Source of the DNA: Micavibrio aeruginosavorus
Lineage (GTDB): Bacteria; Pseudomonadota; Alphaproteobacteria; Micavibrionales; Micavibrionaceae
Direction of reading: 5' to 3'
DNA length: 64,000 nucleotides
Assembly (NCBI GenBank): GCA_016432265.1
Contig: CP066681.1
Span: 2,382,342-2,446,341 of the forward strand
The number at the start of each line of letters is the position of its first letter. Positions within the stretch are counted from its first letter, which is position 1. This document shows, piece by piece, positions 35,498 through 44,335 of this stretch. Below the pieces are notes generated by a model. That model searched no databases, was not told the DNA's origin, and was given only the letters and a program-made list of their open reading frames with translations. Position numbers and translations under genes: made by a program.

Positions 35498-35524
35498 TTA
35501 AAAAACCAGAAACAGGAGGAATTG

Positions 35525-35842
35525 ATGAGCACAGAGTGGCAAAAACAGGACGATGTCGGCGTGATCGACCGCATTGATATACGTCAGGGCAAACCGAAGA
35601 TGTACAGTGTCGTCCTGCATAACGACGATTTCACGCCGATGGATTTCGTCACAACCCTGCTGTCCGAGGTCTTCAACAAGAACGAGCAGCAGGCCACACA
35701 ACTGATGCTCAAAGTCCACAACGAAGGCAAGGCCGTTGCCGGAACTTATACCCGCGACGTCGCCGAAACCAAACAAAACCAGTCCACGGAGCGGGCGCAG
35801 CGCGAGGAGCATCCGCTGCGCGTAACCGTCGAACCCGCGTAA
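35525..35842 (+). CDS. clpS: ClpS adaptor for ClpAP
   Basis: 105 residues with the ClpS core YSVVLHNDDFTPMDFV, where the Asp-Asp-Phe region forms the N-degron pocket, followed by KVHNEGKAVAGTYTRDVAETK. ClpS delivers N-end-rule substrates to ClpA. AGGAGG lies upstream of the ATG at 35525. It sits between ileS and lspA, two genes commonly adjacent, and no clpA is nearby. Probably co-transcribed with ileS (28-base gap). Confidence 0.93.
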   Translation: MSTEWQKQDDVGVIDRIDIRQGKPKMYSVVLHNDDFTPMDFVTTLLSEVFNKNEQQATQLMLKVHNEGKAVAGTYTRDVAETKQNQSTERAQREEHPLRVTVEPA

Positions 35843-35851
35843 AGGATCATT

Positions 35852-36352
35852 GTGAAAAGACTATCGCTGAAACAATCCGGTTTGTTGCTGGCGGCGGGCC
35901 TGCTGATTTTCGATCAGGTCACCAAGAACCTGATTCTGGCCTTCCTTTATGAGGGGCAGAAGGAGATATTGCCCTTCTTCAATTTGACGCATGTCTGGAA
36001 TCGCGGCGTCAGTTTCGGCCTGTTCAACCACGAACATTCCGGGGCATGGATACTGGCCTGTCTGGCGCTGGCGATTACCGCCATCTTTCTGGTCTGGCTG
36101 TGGCGGGTCGAGCAACGCGGCCTGGCGCTGGCGATCGGCGCCGTGATCGGCGGGGCGCTTGGCAACGTCATCGACCGAATCCGTTTTCAGGCCGTGGTCG
36201 ATTTTCTCGATTTTCACGCCTTCGGCTGGCATTACCCGGCCTTCAACGTGGCTGATTCCGCGGTTGTTCTGGGGATTGCCTATATCATTCTGGATGGTCT
36301 ATTCTTTGAGCCGAAACGGAGCAAATCTGAACACCATGCGCAAAACGTATAA
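35852..36352 (+). CDS. lspA: lipoprotein signal peptidase LspA
   Basis: 166 residues, start GTG, nine bases after clpS. Four membrane segments. The two catalytic aspartates lie in GGALGNVIDRI and FNVADSAVVLG; the family block VWNRGVSFGLF is present. It cleaves signal peptides of lipid-modified prolipoproteins in the inner membrane. It overlaps the next gene, itself a lipoprotein, by 17 bases. Confidence 0.96.
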   Translation: MKRLSLKQSGLLLAAGLLIFDQVTKNLILAFLYEGQKEILPFFNLTHVWNRGVSFGLFNHEHSGAWILACLALAITAIFLVWLWRVEQRGLALAIGAVIGGALGNVIDRIRFQAVVDFLDFHAFGWHYPAFNVADSAVVLGIAYIILDGLFFEPKRSKSEHHAQNV

Positions 36353-36833
36353 TCTTCTTTTCATCGCCTGCCTGTCCGCCGCCAGCCTGACGGCTTGCAG
36401 CAACGCCAAGGAAACGCTGGGCCTCGCCCGTTCGGCGCCGGATGAATTCGCCGTGGTCAAGCGCGCGCCGCTTGAAATGCCGCCTGATTATTCCCTGCGC
36501 CCGCCGCGCCCCGGGGCACCGCGCCCGCAGGAACAGGCCGTAGGGGAGCAAGCCCGCGAGACCGTTTTCGGCGGCACCAGCGAGGCCCGCAAAGCCGCCC
36601 CGGCGAGCGGCGAATCGGCACTGCTGCAACAGGCCGGCGCCACCCAGACCGACCCCAATATCCGCACTGTCGTCGACCGTGAAACCGCGCTGATGGCGCC
36701 GGAAGAAAAGCCGGTGGCAGAACGCTTGCTCGGCATCAAACTGGGGAAAAACAAAAGCGACGGCAGCGTGATTGACCCCGAGGAAGAAGCCGCCCGCCTG
36801 AAAGCGCAGCAACCCCCGGCTGAAACGCCCTGA
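36336..36833 (+). CDS. DUF3035/BamF-like outer-membrane lipoprotein
   Basis: 165 residues. Lipoprotein signal with lipobox LTAC. After the lipidated Cys comes the family block APDEFAVVKRAPLEMPPDYSLRPPRPG, typical of the alphaproteobacterial DUF3035 group that has been assigned to the beta-barrel assembly complex as BamF. The rest is disordered and Pro/Ala-rich. Start ATG 36336 lies inside the end of lspA, indicating coupling. In this lineage the usual neighbours downstream are M16 peptidases; here a metA-type gene intervenes. Confidence 0.83.
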   Translation: MRKTYNLLFIACLSAASLTACSNAKETLGLARSAPDEFAVVKRAPLEMPPDYSLRPPRPGAPRPQEQAVGEQARETVFGGTSEARKAAPASGESALLQQAGATQTDPNIRTVVDRETALMAPEEKPVAERLLGIKLGKNKSDGSVIDPEEEAARLKAQQPPAETP

Positions 36834-36865
36834 ACGGTTTTTCAGAAAAACTTGCATTTTTGGTG

Positions 36866-36893
36866 AAGGCGGGTTAGGAATAATCCGCCTTTC
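36866..36893 (+). terminator. rho-independent terminator after the ileS-clpS-lspA-bamF run
   Basis: An 11-bp stem (AAGGCGGGTTA with TAATCCGCCTT, one G-T pair) is closed by a GGAA tetraloop and followed by TTCATT. It ends about eight bases before the SAM-II element, separating the two transcription units. Confidence 0.65.
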
Positions 36894-36900
36894 ATTCGGG

Positions 36901-36950
36901 CCGCGGCATTTGAGGATCAGCTTGCACCGCGTTAGAAAAGCTAAAGCGCT
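36901..36950 (+). promoter_or_regulatory. SAM-II riboswitch (SAM_alpha) upstream of metA-type gene
   Basis: P1 stem CGCGG (36902-36906) with CCGCG (36927-36931) encloses a loop containing the conserved ATTTG and GCTTGCA. The 3' segment carries GCTAAA (36940-36945), and loop AGCTT can pair with AAGCT as a pseudoknot. This is the arrangement of the SAM-II class. The gene controlled is a homoserine succinyltransferase of methionine synthesis, a standard SAM-II target. Unusually, about 85 bases of further structured leader separate it from the ATG. Confidence 0.78.
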
Positions 36951-37035
36951 ATGGCCGTCGTTACCACAAAACGAGCCGTAGTTCCCCAAGACCCTACGAT
37001 AGGGCGCAAATTCAAAACATACGGGAAACACGGTA

Positions 37036-38025
37036 ATGGCGATTATTCTGCCGCAGGATCATCCTGCCTATTCACGTCTTCACTCTCAGAATGTTGCGGT
37101 GCGGCCCGAGGCGGCGAATAGCGACCCTCAGGCACAGGACAAAACCGTGCGACTGGGCTTCGTCAACCTGATGCCGCGCGAATATCTTGAAGAAACCGTC
37201 GATTTGCTGCTCGGGCGTCTGGCGCGCGCAAGCCGCGATATCCGCCCGGTTTTCATCAGCCCGGAAGGCAAGGCCGACAAAGGCATGTCCTGGGCCGAAG
37301 CCAGGGCGCACGGCGTCGATTGCCTGCTGATCACCGGCTATGCCGCTTCCAACCTGCGCTTTGAAGAGCTTGATTTCTGGCCTGAACTGCAAACCATCAT
37401 CAATGACGCCGAAAAACAAAATCTGCCGTTGCTGGCAGTCTGCGCGGGCGCGATGGCCGTCGCCTACCAGAGTTACGGTATCGCCAAGGAGCAAGCGCCC
37501 CACAAGCTGCTCGGCAATTACGAATACAAAACGCAAAACGGTGAACGCTATTATCTTGCCACATCCCGCAACAACACGCTGAACCGCGGCCAATTGCTTG
37601 CCGCCGCGAAACAACGCGGGCTTGACATCCTGCTGGAAACCGATGACACGCCGCAACCCGAGCCCGGCATCATCGCCGACCAGCGCCGCGGCTGGCTGCT
37701 GGCTCTGGCGCATCTTGAATATGCCTATACTACCTGCGATTCCTACCCCGATTTCGAGGGGCGGGATTTGCACATCCTTGATTACCAGTACTGGCGCGAC
37801 CACAATACCGCGAGCCCCAAATACGATCCGGCGCTCGCCGCACGCGTACTGCCGCCGGTCAACCTCGAATTGACCGCCGCGCAGGTCAAAGCCCGCGAAG
37901 ATTACGCCGACCGCCTGCTCTCGGGCTGGGTCAACCGCGCCTATGAATGCCGGCCGCAAAGCCGGTACAGCTACGGCGGCGCGCGAAAGGCCTCCGTGCC
38001 CTGCCGTTCAGTCTTCCAGCCTTAA
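37036..38025 (+). CDS. metA: homoserine O-succinyltransferase family protein (MetA type)
   Basis: 329 residues. Family blocks: GFVNLMPREYLEETVDLLL, LITGYAASNLRFEELDFWPEL, the catalytic Cys136 in LAVCAGAMAVAYQSYGIAK, and HLEYAYT near the C-terminal catalytic His-Glu. The canonical motifs are CWGAQ and HPEY; here they are CAGAM and HLEY, so this is a divergent branch and the acyl donor (succinyl or acetyl) cannot be fixed. It catalyses the first committed step of methionine synthesis. The upstream SAM-II element supports the methionine role. Confidence 0.85.
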   Translation: MAIILPQDHPAYSRLHSQNVAVRPEAANSDPQAQDKTVRLGFVNLMPREYLEETVDLLLGRLARASRDIRPVFISPEGKADKGMSWAEARAHGVDCLLITGYAASNLRFEELDFWPELQTIINDAEKQNLPLLAVCAGAMAVAYQSYGIAKEQAPHKLLGNYEYKTQNGERYYLATSRNNTLNRGQLLAAAKQRGLDILLETDDTPQPEPGIIADQRRGWLLALAHLEYAYTTCDSYPDFEGRDLHILDYQYWRDHNTASPKYDPALAARVLPPVNLELTAAQVKAREDYADRLLSGWVNRAYECRPQSRYSYGGARKASVPCRSVFQP

Positions 38026-38113
38026 ACCGGGGTTATATCGCCAGCGTTTTTCTTTATTTATGTCAAGGGCTTGACGGGTAGGCGCGCGCGCCTGTTTCGT
38101 GTATAAAGACGCC

Positions 38114-39526
38114 ATGAAAACACTCTGCCGCCTGCTTGCCGTCGTCGCCCTGCTGATCCTGCCGCCGCTCCCGGTCGCAGCGCAGAACGCGGCGCCCGAA
38201 AAAGTTTACAACGCCGAACGCTTCACCCTGAAAAACGGAATGGAGGTGGTAGTGATCCCCAATCACCGCGCCCCGGTCGTCACCCACATGCTCTGGTACA
38301 AGGTGGGGGCTGCCGACGAACCGCGCGGCCTCTCCGGCATGGCGCATTACCTTGAGCATTTGCTGTTCAAGGGTACGCCCACCCTGCCGCCTGGCGAATA
38401 TTCCAGGCGCATCCGCGCCTTGGGGGGGGACGATAATGCCTTCACCGCGAACGACTACACCGCCTTCTTCGAAAGCATCGCCGTCGAGCATCTGGAAACC
38501 GTGATGAAAATGCAGGCCGACCGGATGATGAATACCAGCCCGCCGCCCGCCGATTTCACCGCCGAACAAAAAGTAGTGCTGGAAGAGCGCCGCCAGCGCA
38601 CCGAGAACGACCCCAAGGGATTCTTCGCCGAGCAATTGAAAGCGCTTCTTTTCATCAACCATCCTTACGGTATCCCGGTGATCGGCTGGGAGCATGAAGT
38701 CGCCGCGCTGGCATGGCCGGAGATTGAGTCTTTCTACAAGCGGCACTACGGCCCCAACAACGCCATTCTGGTAGTCTCGGGCGATATCACCGCCGCGCAA
38801 TTAAAACCGCTGGCGGAAAGATATTACGGCCCGCTCAAGCCGATTGCGCTGCCCGGCCGCGTATGGACGAAAGTGCCGCCGATGATCGCGCTGCCGCAAC
38901 TGACTCTGCATCACCCCGACATCAGGCAACCCTTGTTCATGCGCATTTACCGCGCCCCTTCGCTGCCGCAAAGCCGCGCTGAGGGTCGCGCCTTGAGCCT
39001 GTTGACGGAAATCCTCAACGGCAGTGCGGCCACCCGTCTTTACAAGTCAATCGTCGTAGAGAAAAAACTCGCCACCAGCGTCGGTTTTGACTATGACGGA
39101 ATCAAAATCTCCGACGGCGCAATATGGATCTCGGCTTCGCCCGCCGATGGCGTATCCCTTGAAACGCTCGAAGCCGCCATCGACGAGGAGCTGCGCAAGC
39201 TGATCCGTGACGGCGTCACCGATCAGGAACTGGCGGAAGCCAAAATCCGCATGCAAGATAGCGCAGCCTTCGCCCGCGACAGCCTCTCCGGCCCGGCCAT
39301 GACGGTGGGGCAGGTACTGGCCGTGGGCCTCACGCTTGATGACGCCGAATACTGGCCGCGCGACATCGAATCCGTCACCCGCGATCAGGTGCAAGCCGCA
39401 GCAAAAACCTATCTCGACCCCGATGACATCGGCCAACGGCCTTATATCTCCGGCTATCTGCTGCCGGAAAAAACTGCGGCAGCCTCTGCTGAGCCAGCCA
39501 TCGCAAACACACCGGAGCAGCCATGA
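38114..39526 (+). CDS. M16 family zinc peptidase, catalytic subunit
   Basis: 470 residues with a signal peptide (LLPxxVAAQ region). The inverted zinc motif HYLEHLLFKGT (HxxEH) near residue 80 and a downstream Glu in the EHLETVMKMQADRM block mark an active pitrilysin/insulinase-type enzyme. Periplasmic location expected. Its stop overlaps the start of a second M16 gene by four bases (ATGA). In alphaproteobacteria such pairs act as a heterodimer of active and inactive chains. The ATG at 38114 is chosen over an upstream GTG at 38099. Confidence 0.92.
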   Translation: MKTLCRLLAVVALLILPPLPVAAQNAAPEKVYNAERFTLKNGMEVVVIPNHRAPVVTHMLWYKVGAADEPRGLSGMAHYLEHLLFKGTPTLPPGEYSRRIRALGGDDNAFTANDYTAFFESIAVEHLETVMKMQADRMMNTSPPPADFTAEQKVVLEERRQRTENDPKGFFAEQLKALLFINHPYGIPVIGWEHEVAALAWPEIESFYKRHYGPNNAILVVSGDITAAQLKPLAERYYGPLKPIALPGRVWTKVPPMIALPQLTLHHPDIRQPLFMRIYRAPSLPQSRAEGRALSLLTEILNGSAATRLYKSIVVEKKLATSVGFDYDGIKISDGAIWISASPADGVSLETLEAAIDEELRKLIRDGVTDQELAEAKIRMQDSAAFARDSLSGPAMTVGQVLAVGLTLDDAEYWPRDIESVTRDQVQAAAKTYLDPDDIGQRPYISGYLLPEKTAAASAEPAIANTPEQP

Positions 39527-40905
39527 CCTCCCCGATTTTGACCCTGCCTTTCATCGCGCTCCTGCTGCTGCCGTCGGCGGCCTCAGCCGGGGAAACCCTC
39601 ACCGCGCCGGCCAAGCCTTTTCTTGCGATCGAGGAGGTCAAAAGCCCCGGCGGACTTACCGCCTGGCTGGTCGAAGACCACACCCTGCCGATCGTTTCAT
39701 TGACTTTCCTGTTCAACGATGCCGGATCGGCCCGCGACCCGCGCGACCGTCAGGGGCTGGCGCGCATGGTGTCCAACACGCTCGACGAAGGGGCGGGAGA
39801 TCTCGACAGTCAGGCTTTCCAGAAAGCGCTGTCCGACCATTCCATCAGCCTTTCTTTCTCGGCCAGCCGTGACGATCTGGCCGGCTCGCTCAAGACGCTG
39901 ACCCGCCACCAGGACAAGGCCTTCGACCTGCTGCGCCTGGCCCTTACGCAGCCGCGTTTTGACGCCGAGGCGATCGAGCGCATGCGCGCAGCCAACATCA
40001 GCCGCATCCGGTCATCAATGACGGAACCGGAATGGATCGCCGCGCGCCTCCTCAACGATTTAAGCTACGGCGACCATCCCTACGCGCTCAACAGCGGTGG
40101 CACCATCACCAGCCTGAACGCCATCACCCGCGACGACCTTGCCGGGTTCGTCAAAAACAACCTAAGCCGCGATCGCCTTCTGATCGGCGTCACCGGCGAT
40201 ATAACGCCCGGGAAGCTCGCCATCACGCTCGATCAGGTGTTTTCAACCCTGCCCGCGGCGTCGACCGCGCAAACGCTGACCGATGCCGGCATCGGCCACC
40301 TCGGCCAGACTTACCTCTACAAGAAGGATATCCCGCAAAGCATCATCCAGATGGTGCAGCCCGGCCTTGACTTCAAAGATCCCGATTATTACGCCGCCTA
40401 CGTCATGAACCACATACTGGGAGCTTCGGGGTTCGGCTCCCGCCTGACAGAGGAGATCCGCGAGAAACGCGGCCTGACCTACGGTATCTATTCCTCGATC
40501 TTCGACATGGATCACGCTCACGGCTTCACTATCGGGCTGTCGACCGAGAACAAGAACGCTGCCGAAGCCCTGCGCCTGATCCGCGCCGAGATCAGAAAAA
40601 TGCAGGATCATCCCGTCAGCGCGCAAGAACTGGCCGATGCGCAATCCTATATCGTGGGGGCGCTGCCGCTTTCCTTCAGCTCGACCGCCGCCATATCGGC
40701 AAATGTGCTGGGGTTGCGGCAGGATAACTGGCCGATGGATTATTACGATCACTTCCCGTCCCGAATCCGCGCCGTCACCGCAGCCGACATCCAGCGCGTG
40801 GCCAAACGGATTCTGACCCCGGACAACATGCTCACCGTCATTGTCGGCCAACCGGAGGGTGTGGACGCCGAAACCCTGCCCCCCGCACTGCCCAACGTGG
40901 AATAG
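39523..40905 (+). CDS. M16 family peptidase, non-catalytic partner
   Basis: 460 residues with a signal peptide (LLPSAASA). The M16 fold is evident (RQGLARMVSNTLDEGAGDLDSQAFQ; LGASGFGSRLTEEIREKRGLTYGIYSS), but the HxxEH zinc motif is missing at the expected place near residue 80 (MVSNTLDEG). It should be the inactive partner of the preceding catalytic chain, carrying the conserved R..Y substrate-binding pair in its second half. Translation is coupled by ATGA. Confidence 0.92.
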   Translation: MTSPILTLPFIALLLLPSAASAGETLTAPAKPFLAIEEVKSPGGLTAWLVEDHTLPIVSLTFLFNDAGSARDPRDRQGLARMVSNTLDEGAGDLDSQAFQKALSDHSISLSFSASRDDLAGSLKTLTRHQDKAFDLLRLALTQPRFDAEAIERMRAANISRIRSSMTEPEWIAARLLNDLSYGDHPYALNSGGTITSLNAITRDDLAGFVKNNLSRDRLLIGVTGDITPGKLAITLDQVFSTLPAASTAQTLTDAGIGHLGQTYLYKKDIPQSIIQMVQPGLDFKDPDYYAAYVMNHILGASGFGSRLTEEIREKRGLTYGIYSSIFDMDHAHGFTIGLSTENKNAAEALRLIRAEIRKMQDHPVSAQELADAQSYIVGALPLSFSSTAAISANVLGLRQDNWPMDYYDHFPSRIRAVTAADIQRVAKRILTPDNMLTVIVGQPEGVDAETLPPALPNVE

Positions 40906-41073
40906 GCGGAAAACAGGGGGCGATCTTCTGGAAATATCCGGTTATTTTCGGTAACATCGACACCTGTCGGGCGTAAAAAAGCAATACAAATCCTGTATTT
41001 ACCCCGGCGCCCCTGCCGAATTCATAAAATTTTAGATAAAATGACGATATTCTGATTCTTGGAGAAACAGGGG

Positions 41074-41118
41074 ATGACAGAGGCCGCCAGAAGGCGGCGC
41101 GATCCCCGGAACGAGTGA
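41074..41118 (+). other. 14-codon upstream ORF in frame with the pentapeptide-repeat gene
   Basis: An ATG at 41074, preceded by GGAG, opens MTEAARRRRDPRNE and ends at TGA 41116-41118. It is in the same frame as the gene starting at 41134, with no frameshift between. Codons 4-9 form a perfect hairpin GCCGCC-agaa-GGCGGC (41083-41098). It may be a leader peptide, or the original start now cut off by a nonsense codon. Confidence 0.45.
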
Positions 41119-41133
41119 AATCTGGATTACACT

Positions 41134-42450
41134 ATGCTGCCATCGGCGCCCGATACCGGCTCAGGTCTTGAAAAGATTACGCAACGCGAGCTGGATGACA
41201 TTATCACCAAGCATACGACGTTTCTGAAAGGGATACGCGGCGGGGCGCGCGCCGTTCTTAAATTCAAGGATCTCTCCCACCTCGATTTCCACGGCGGCAA
41301 CCTCTCGCAGGGCGATTTCACCGGTTCTGTGCTCAACAGCGCCAACCTTTCCCACGGCACTTTCAAGGGCGTGTCCTTCTTCGCCTGCGACCTGCGCAAC
41401 GCTAATCTTGAAAAAGCCGACTTCTCGCGCGCCGATTTCCGCGGCGCCTATGTTGCAGGCGCGAATCTCGAAGGCGCCAACCTGAAAAGCGCCGACATGC
41501 GCGAAGGACGATTGATGGAGCGCGACGACAAAGGCCAGATGGTCGATATGCCGCGTTCGCATATACCGGCGAATAAAGGCCATAAAACCATCTTCACCGG
41601 GGCGAAACTTTCAGAAACCAATCTTTCGGGCGCGCGCGCTTCCGCTGCCGACTTCTCCGATGCCGACCTCTCTGGCGTGATCGTAGTCGGCGCCGATTTC
41701 AGCGGCGCGAACCTCGAAGGCGCCAACCTCACTAACGCCGACTTTACCGGTTCGGACTTGAGCAACAGCAATCTGCGCTCCTCGATCATGAGCGGCACCA
41801 TCCTGCAACAGGTGGAAACCGGCGGCGCGAACTTGCGGGAAGCGATCACCGAAGAAAGCATGGGCACAAAAATCGAGGAGCTCGACAAAACCCTGCCCGA
41901 GCTGCTGGAAGAGCATACCGCCTGGGTCGCGACCGCCGGACGCACCGGGCGCCGTCTCGACCTAAGCGGTTTTGATCTGCGTACCGTCCCCAATCTGCGC
42001 CATTACTCGTTGACGGCGGTCAAGGCGGTGGGCGCGAATTTCCTGCGCCAGAATCTCGAAAGCCTTGAGATGCAAAGCGCGCTGCTCGACCGCGCCGATT
42101 TCCGCGACACGCAGATGCGCCGGGCCGATCTGCGCGGCAGCACGCTCAAGAACGCGATGATCGCGCGCGCCGACCTCTCCGAAGCCAATCTCTCGCCGTT
42201 GCAATTCACGCACGAAGACGGCGGCAAATGGCTGCAACGCACGAACTTAAGCGGTAGTAATTTGCGTTACGCCGTCTTGCGCGGCACCAACCTGACGGAT
42301 GCCATCCTGATGGGGGTCGATTTGTCCTATGCCGTGCTGATCGACTGCGACCTGCGCCGCGCCGACCTGACTGGCGCCATTCTCGACGGAGCAGACCTCA
42401 GCGGGGCGCTGCTGACCGGCGCGATTCTGGACGCGCGTTATCGCAAATAA
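41134..42450 (+). CDS. pentapeptide-repeat protein with two similar halves
   Basis: 438 residues dominated by A(D/N)LxG-type pentapeptide repeats, which fold as a right-handed quadrilateral beta helix. Two blocks are each introduced by a helical motif with His: LDDIITKHTTFLKGIRGG at about residue 20, and LPELLEEHTAWVATAGRTG in the middle, each followed by ADL/LDL-type repeats. The protein thus looks like an internal duplication. No signal peptide; cytosolic. The specific role of such proteins is mostly unknown. The ATG at 41134 has only a weak ribosome binding site, whereas a better one precedes an in-frame upstream ATG at 41074. Confidence 0.85.
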   Translation: MLPSAPDTGSGLEKITQRELDDIITKHTTFLKGIRGGARAVLKFKDLSHLDFHGGNLSQGDFTGSVLNSANLSHGTFKGVSFFACDLRNANLEKADFSRADFRGAYVAGANLEGANLKSADMREGRLMERDDKGQMVDMPRSHIPANKGHKTIFTGAKLSETNLSGARASAADFSDADLSGVIVVGADFSGANLEGANLTNADFTGSDLSNSNLRSSIMSGTILQQVETGGANLREAITEESMGTKIEELDKTLPELLEEHTAWVATAGRTGRRLDLSGFDLRTVPNLRHYSLTAVKAVGANFLRQNLESLEMQSALLDRADFRDTQMRRADLRGSTLKNAMIARADLSEANLSPLQFTHEDGGKWLQRTNLSGSNLRYAVLRGTNLTDAILMGVDLSYAVLIDCDLRRADLTGAILDGADLSGALLTGAILDARYRK

Positions 42451-42538
42451 CCTCTTGTTTTATGGTTATCCCCGCTTTTCCAGGCCCGCCACGGAGCGCC
42501 AGCTGACAAACCCATGCCAAGGCAGTAACGTCAGGCCT

Positions 42539-44335
42539 ATGCGCATTCGTCATTTGCCAGACATTTTGGTCAACCAGATTGCCGCCGGCGAGGTCATCGA
42601 ACGGCCCGCCGCCGCTGTGCGCGAACTGGTGGAAAACGCCATCGACGCCGGCAGCACACGGATCGGAGTCGATATCCGCGAAGGCGGCAAAAGCCTGATC
42701 CGCGTCGTCGATGACGGCTGCGGCATGACCCGCGAAGAACTGATAGCCGCCCTCGACCGGCACGCCACATCGAAACTCCCTGACGACGACCTCCTCGACA
42801 TCAGGCATCTTGGATTCCGCGGTGAAGCCCTGCCCTCGATTGCGGCGGTCAGCCGCCTGACCATCCGCACGCGCATGCAAAATCAAACCGTCGATCAGGG
42901 GGGCTGGGAAATCCGCGTCGAAGGCGGGCGTAAAGGCGAGCCGCAACCCGCCGCGCATCATCAGGGCACATGGATCGAAGTGCGTGACCTGTTTTATGCC
43001 ACGCCCGCACGCCTCAAATTCCTCAAAACCGACCGCAGCGAATTTGACGCCGTGAAAGATACGATGCAGCGCCTTGCCATGGCCTTCCCGCATGTAGCCT
43101 TCAAACTCGACCATGACGGGCAAACAGTCTTCTCCCACGCCGCCGCGCTGGAGGCTGACCGTAACGAAGCGCGGCGCACCCGCCTGGCCGCCGTGCTGGG
43201 GCGCGATTTCGCCGATAACGCCCTTTCTATCGACGCTGAACGCGGGAATGTGCGGTTGACGGGTCTGGCTGCGCTGCCAACCTACAGCCGCGGCACATCA
43301 ATGCATCAATATCTTTTCGTCAACGGTCGCCCGGTCAAGGATAAGCTGCTGCACGGCGCGGTGCGCGGCGCTTACGCCGATGTGCTGGCGCGCGATCGCC
43401 ACCCGGTAGCGGCGCTTTATGTCGATCTGCCGCCTACGGAAGTCGACATGAACGTCCACCCGGCCAAGGCCGAAGTGCGTTTTCGCGACGCTGCGCTGAT
43501 CCGCGGCCTTATTGTCGGCGCGCTTAGGCATGCGCTGCATGAATACGGGCAAGCGACAGCCTCGACTGTCTCCCTTGGCGCGTTGCATACGCTGCGCCAC
43601 AACGCCGCTCCCGCCGACCGCCCGGTCTATAGCGGTTATTACACGACAGGCGGCCTGGCCGAAAAGATCTCGCAGGATTACGAGCCGCTTTTCATCGCAA
43701 CCCCTTCCGTGCGCGCCGAGACACCTTCCCCGGCGCAACCTGAAGCCCTTTCTCATCCGCTCGGCGCCGCCAGGGCGCAAGTGCATGAAAATTATATCAT
43801 CGCCCAGGCCGATGACGGTCTTGTGATCGTCGATCAGCACGCCGCCCACGAGCGCCTTGTCTACGAACGATTCAAGGCGCAAATGACCGAAAACGGCATC
43901 GCGCGGCAAGGTTTGCTGGCGCCTGAAATCGTCGACCTTGAAGATGCGGATGCGCAACGCTTGCTTGATAATGCGAATGAACTGGCCCGCCTCGGCCTTG
44001 AGATTGAACCCTTCGGCAAAGGGGCCGTCGCCGTGCGCAGCGTTCCCGCCCTGCTCGGACAACACGCCGACATACCGCGCCTGATCCGCGATCTCTGCGA
44101 CGAACTGACCGAGCACGGCAGCGTGCAGGGGCTTGAAGAGCGTATTAATCATGTTCTTGCCACCATGGCCTGCCACGGCTCGGTGCGCTCGGGCCGCCGC
44201 CTGAACGCCGAGGAAATGAACACATTGCTGCGCCAGATGGAAGAAACGCCGCTATCGGGCCAATGCAATCATGGCCGCCCGACATGGATCAAATTGCGAC
44301 TCTCCGACATCGAAAAACTTTTCGGCAGGCGCTGA
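42539..44335 (+). CDS. mutL: DNA mismatch repair protein MutL
   Basis: 598 residues. GHKL ATPase motifs: QIAAGEVIERPAAAVRELVENAIDAG, VDDGCGM and LGFRGEALPSIA. The C-terminal endonuclease-type dimerisation domain carries DQHAAHERLVYE and CNHGRP, so this MutL should have nicking activity, as in bacteria lacking MutH. The ATG at 42539 begins the usual MRIRHLP N-terminus. The downstream gene starts within its stop codon (TGATG). Confidence 0.96.
   Translation: MRIRHLPDILVNQIAAGEVIERPAAAVRELVENAIDAGSTRIGVDIREGGKSLIRVVDDGCGMTREELIAALDRHATSKLPDDDLLDIRHLGFRGEALPSIAAVSRLTIRTRMQNQTVDQGGWEIRVEGGRKGEPQPAAHHQGTWIEVRDLFYATPARLKFLKTDRSEFDAVKDTMQRLAMAFPHVAFKLDHDGQTVFSHAAALEADRNEARRTRLAAVLGRDFADNALSIDAERGNVRLTGLAALPTYSRGTSMHQYLFVNGRPVKDKLLHGAVRGAYADVLARDRHPVAALYVDLPPTEVDMNVHPAKAEVRFRDAALIRGLIVGALRHALHEYGQATASTVSLGALHTLRHNAAPADRPVYSGYYTTGGLAEKISQDYEPLFIATPSVRAETPSPAQPEALSHPLGAARAQVHENYIIAQADDGLVIVDQHAAHERLVYERFKAQMTENGIARQGLLAPEIVDLEDADAQRLLDNANELARLGLEIEPFGKGAVAVRSVPALLGQHADIPRLIRDLCDELTEHGSVQGLEERINHVLATMACHGSVRSGRRLNAEEMNTLLRQMEETPLSGQCNHGRPTWIKLRLSDIEKLFGRR

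Noticed and set aside
43298..44176. 292-codon minus-strand frame inside mutL
   Set aside because: Antisense shadow of a conserved gene without motifs or ribosome binding site.
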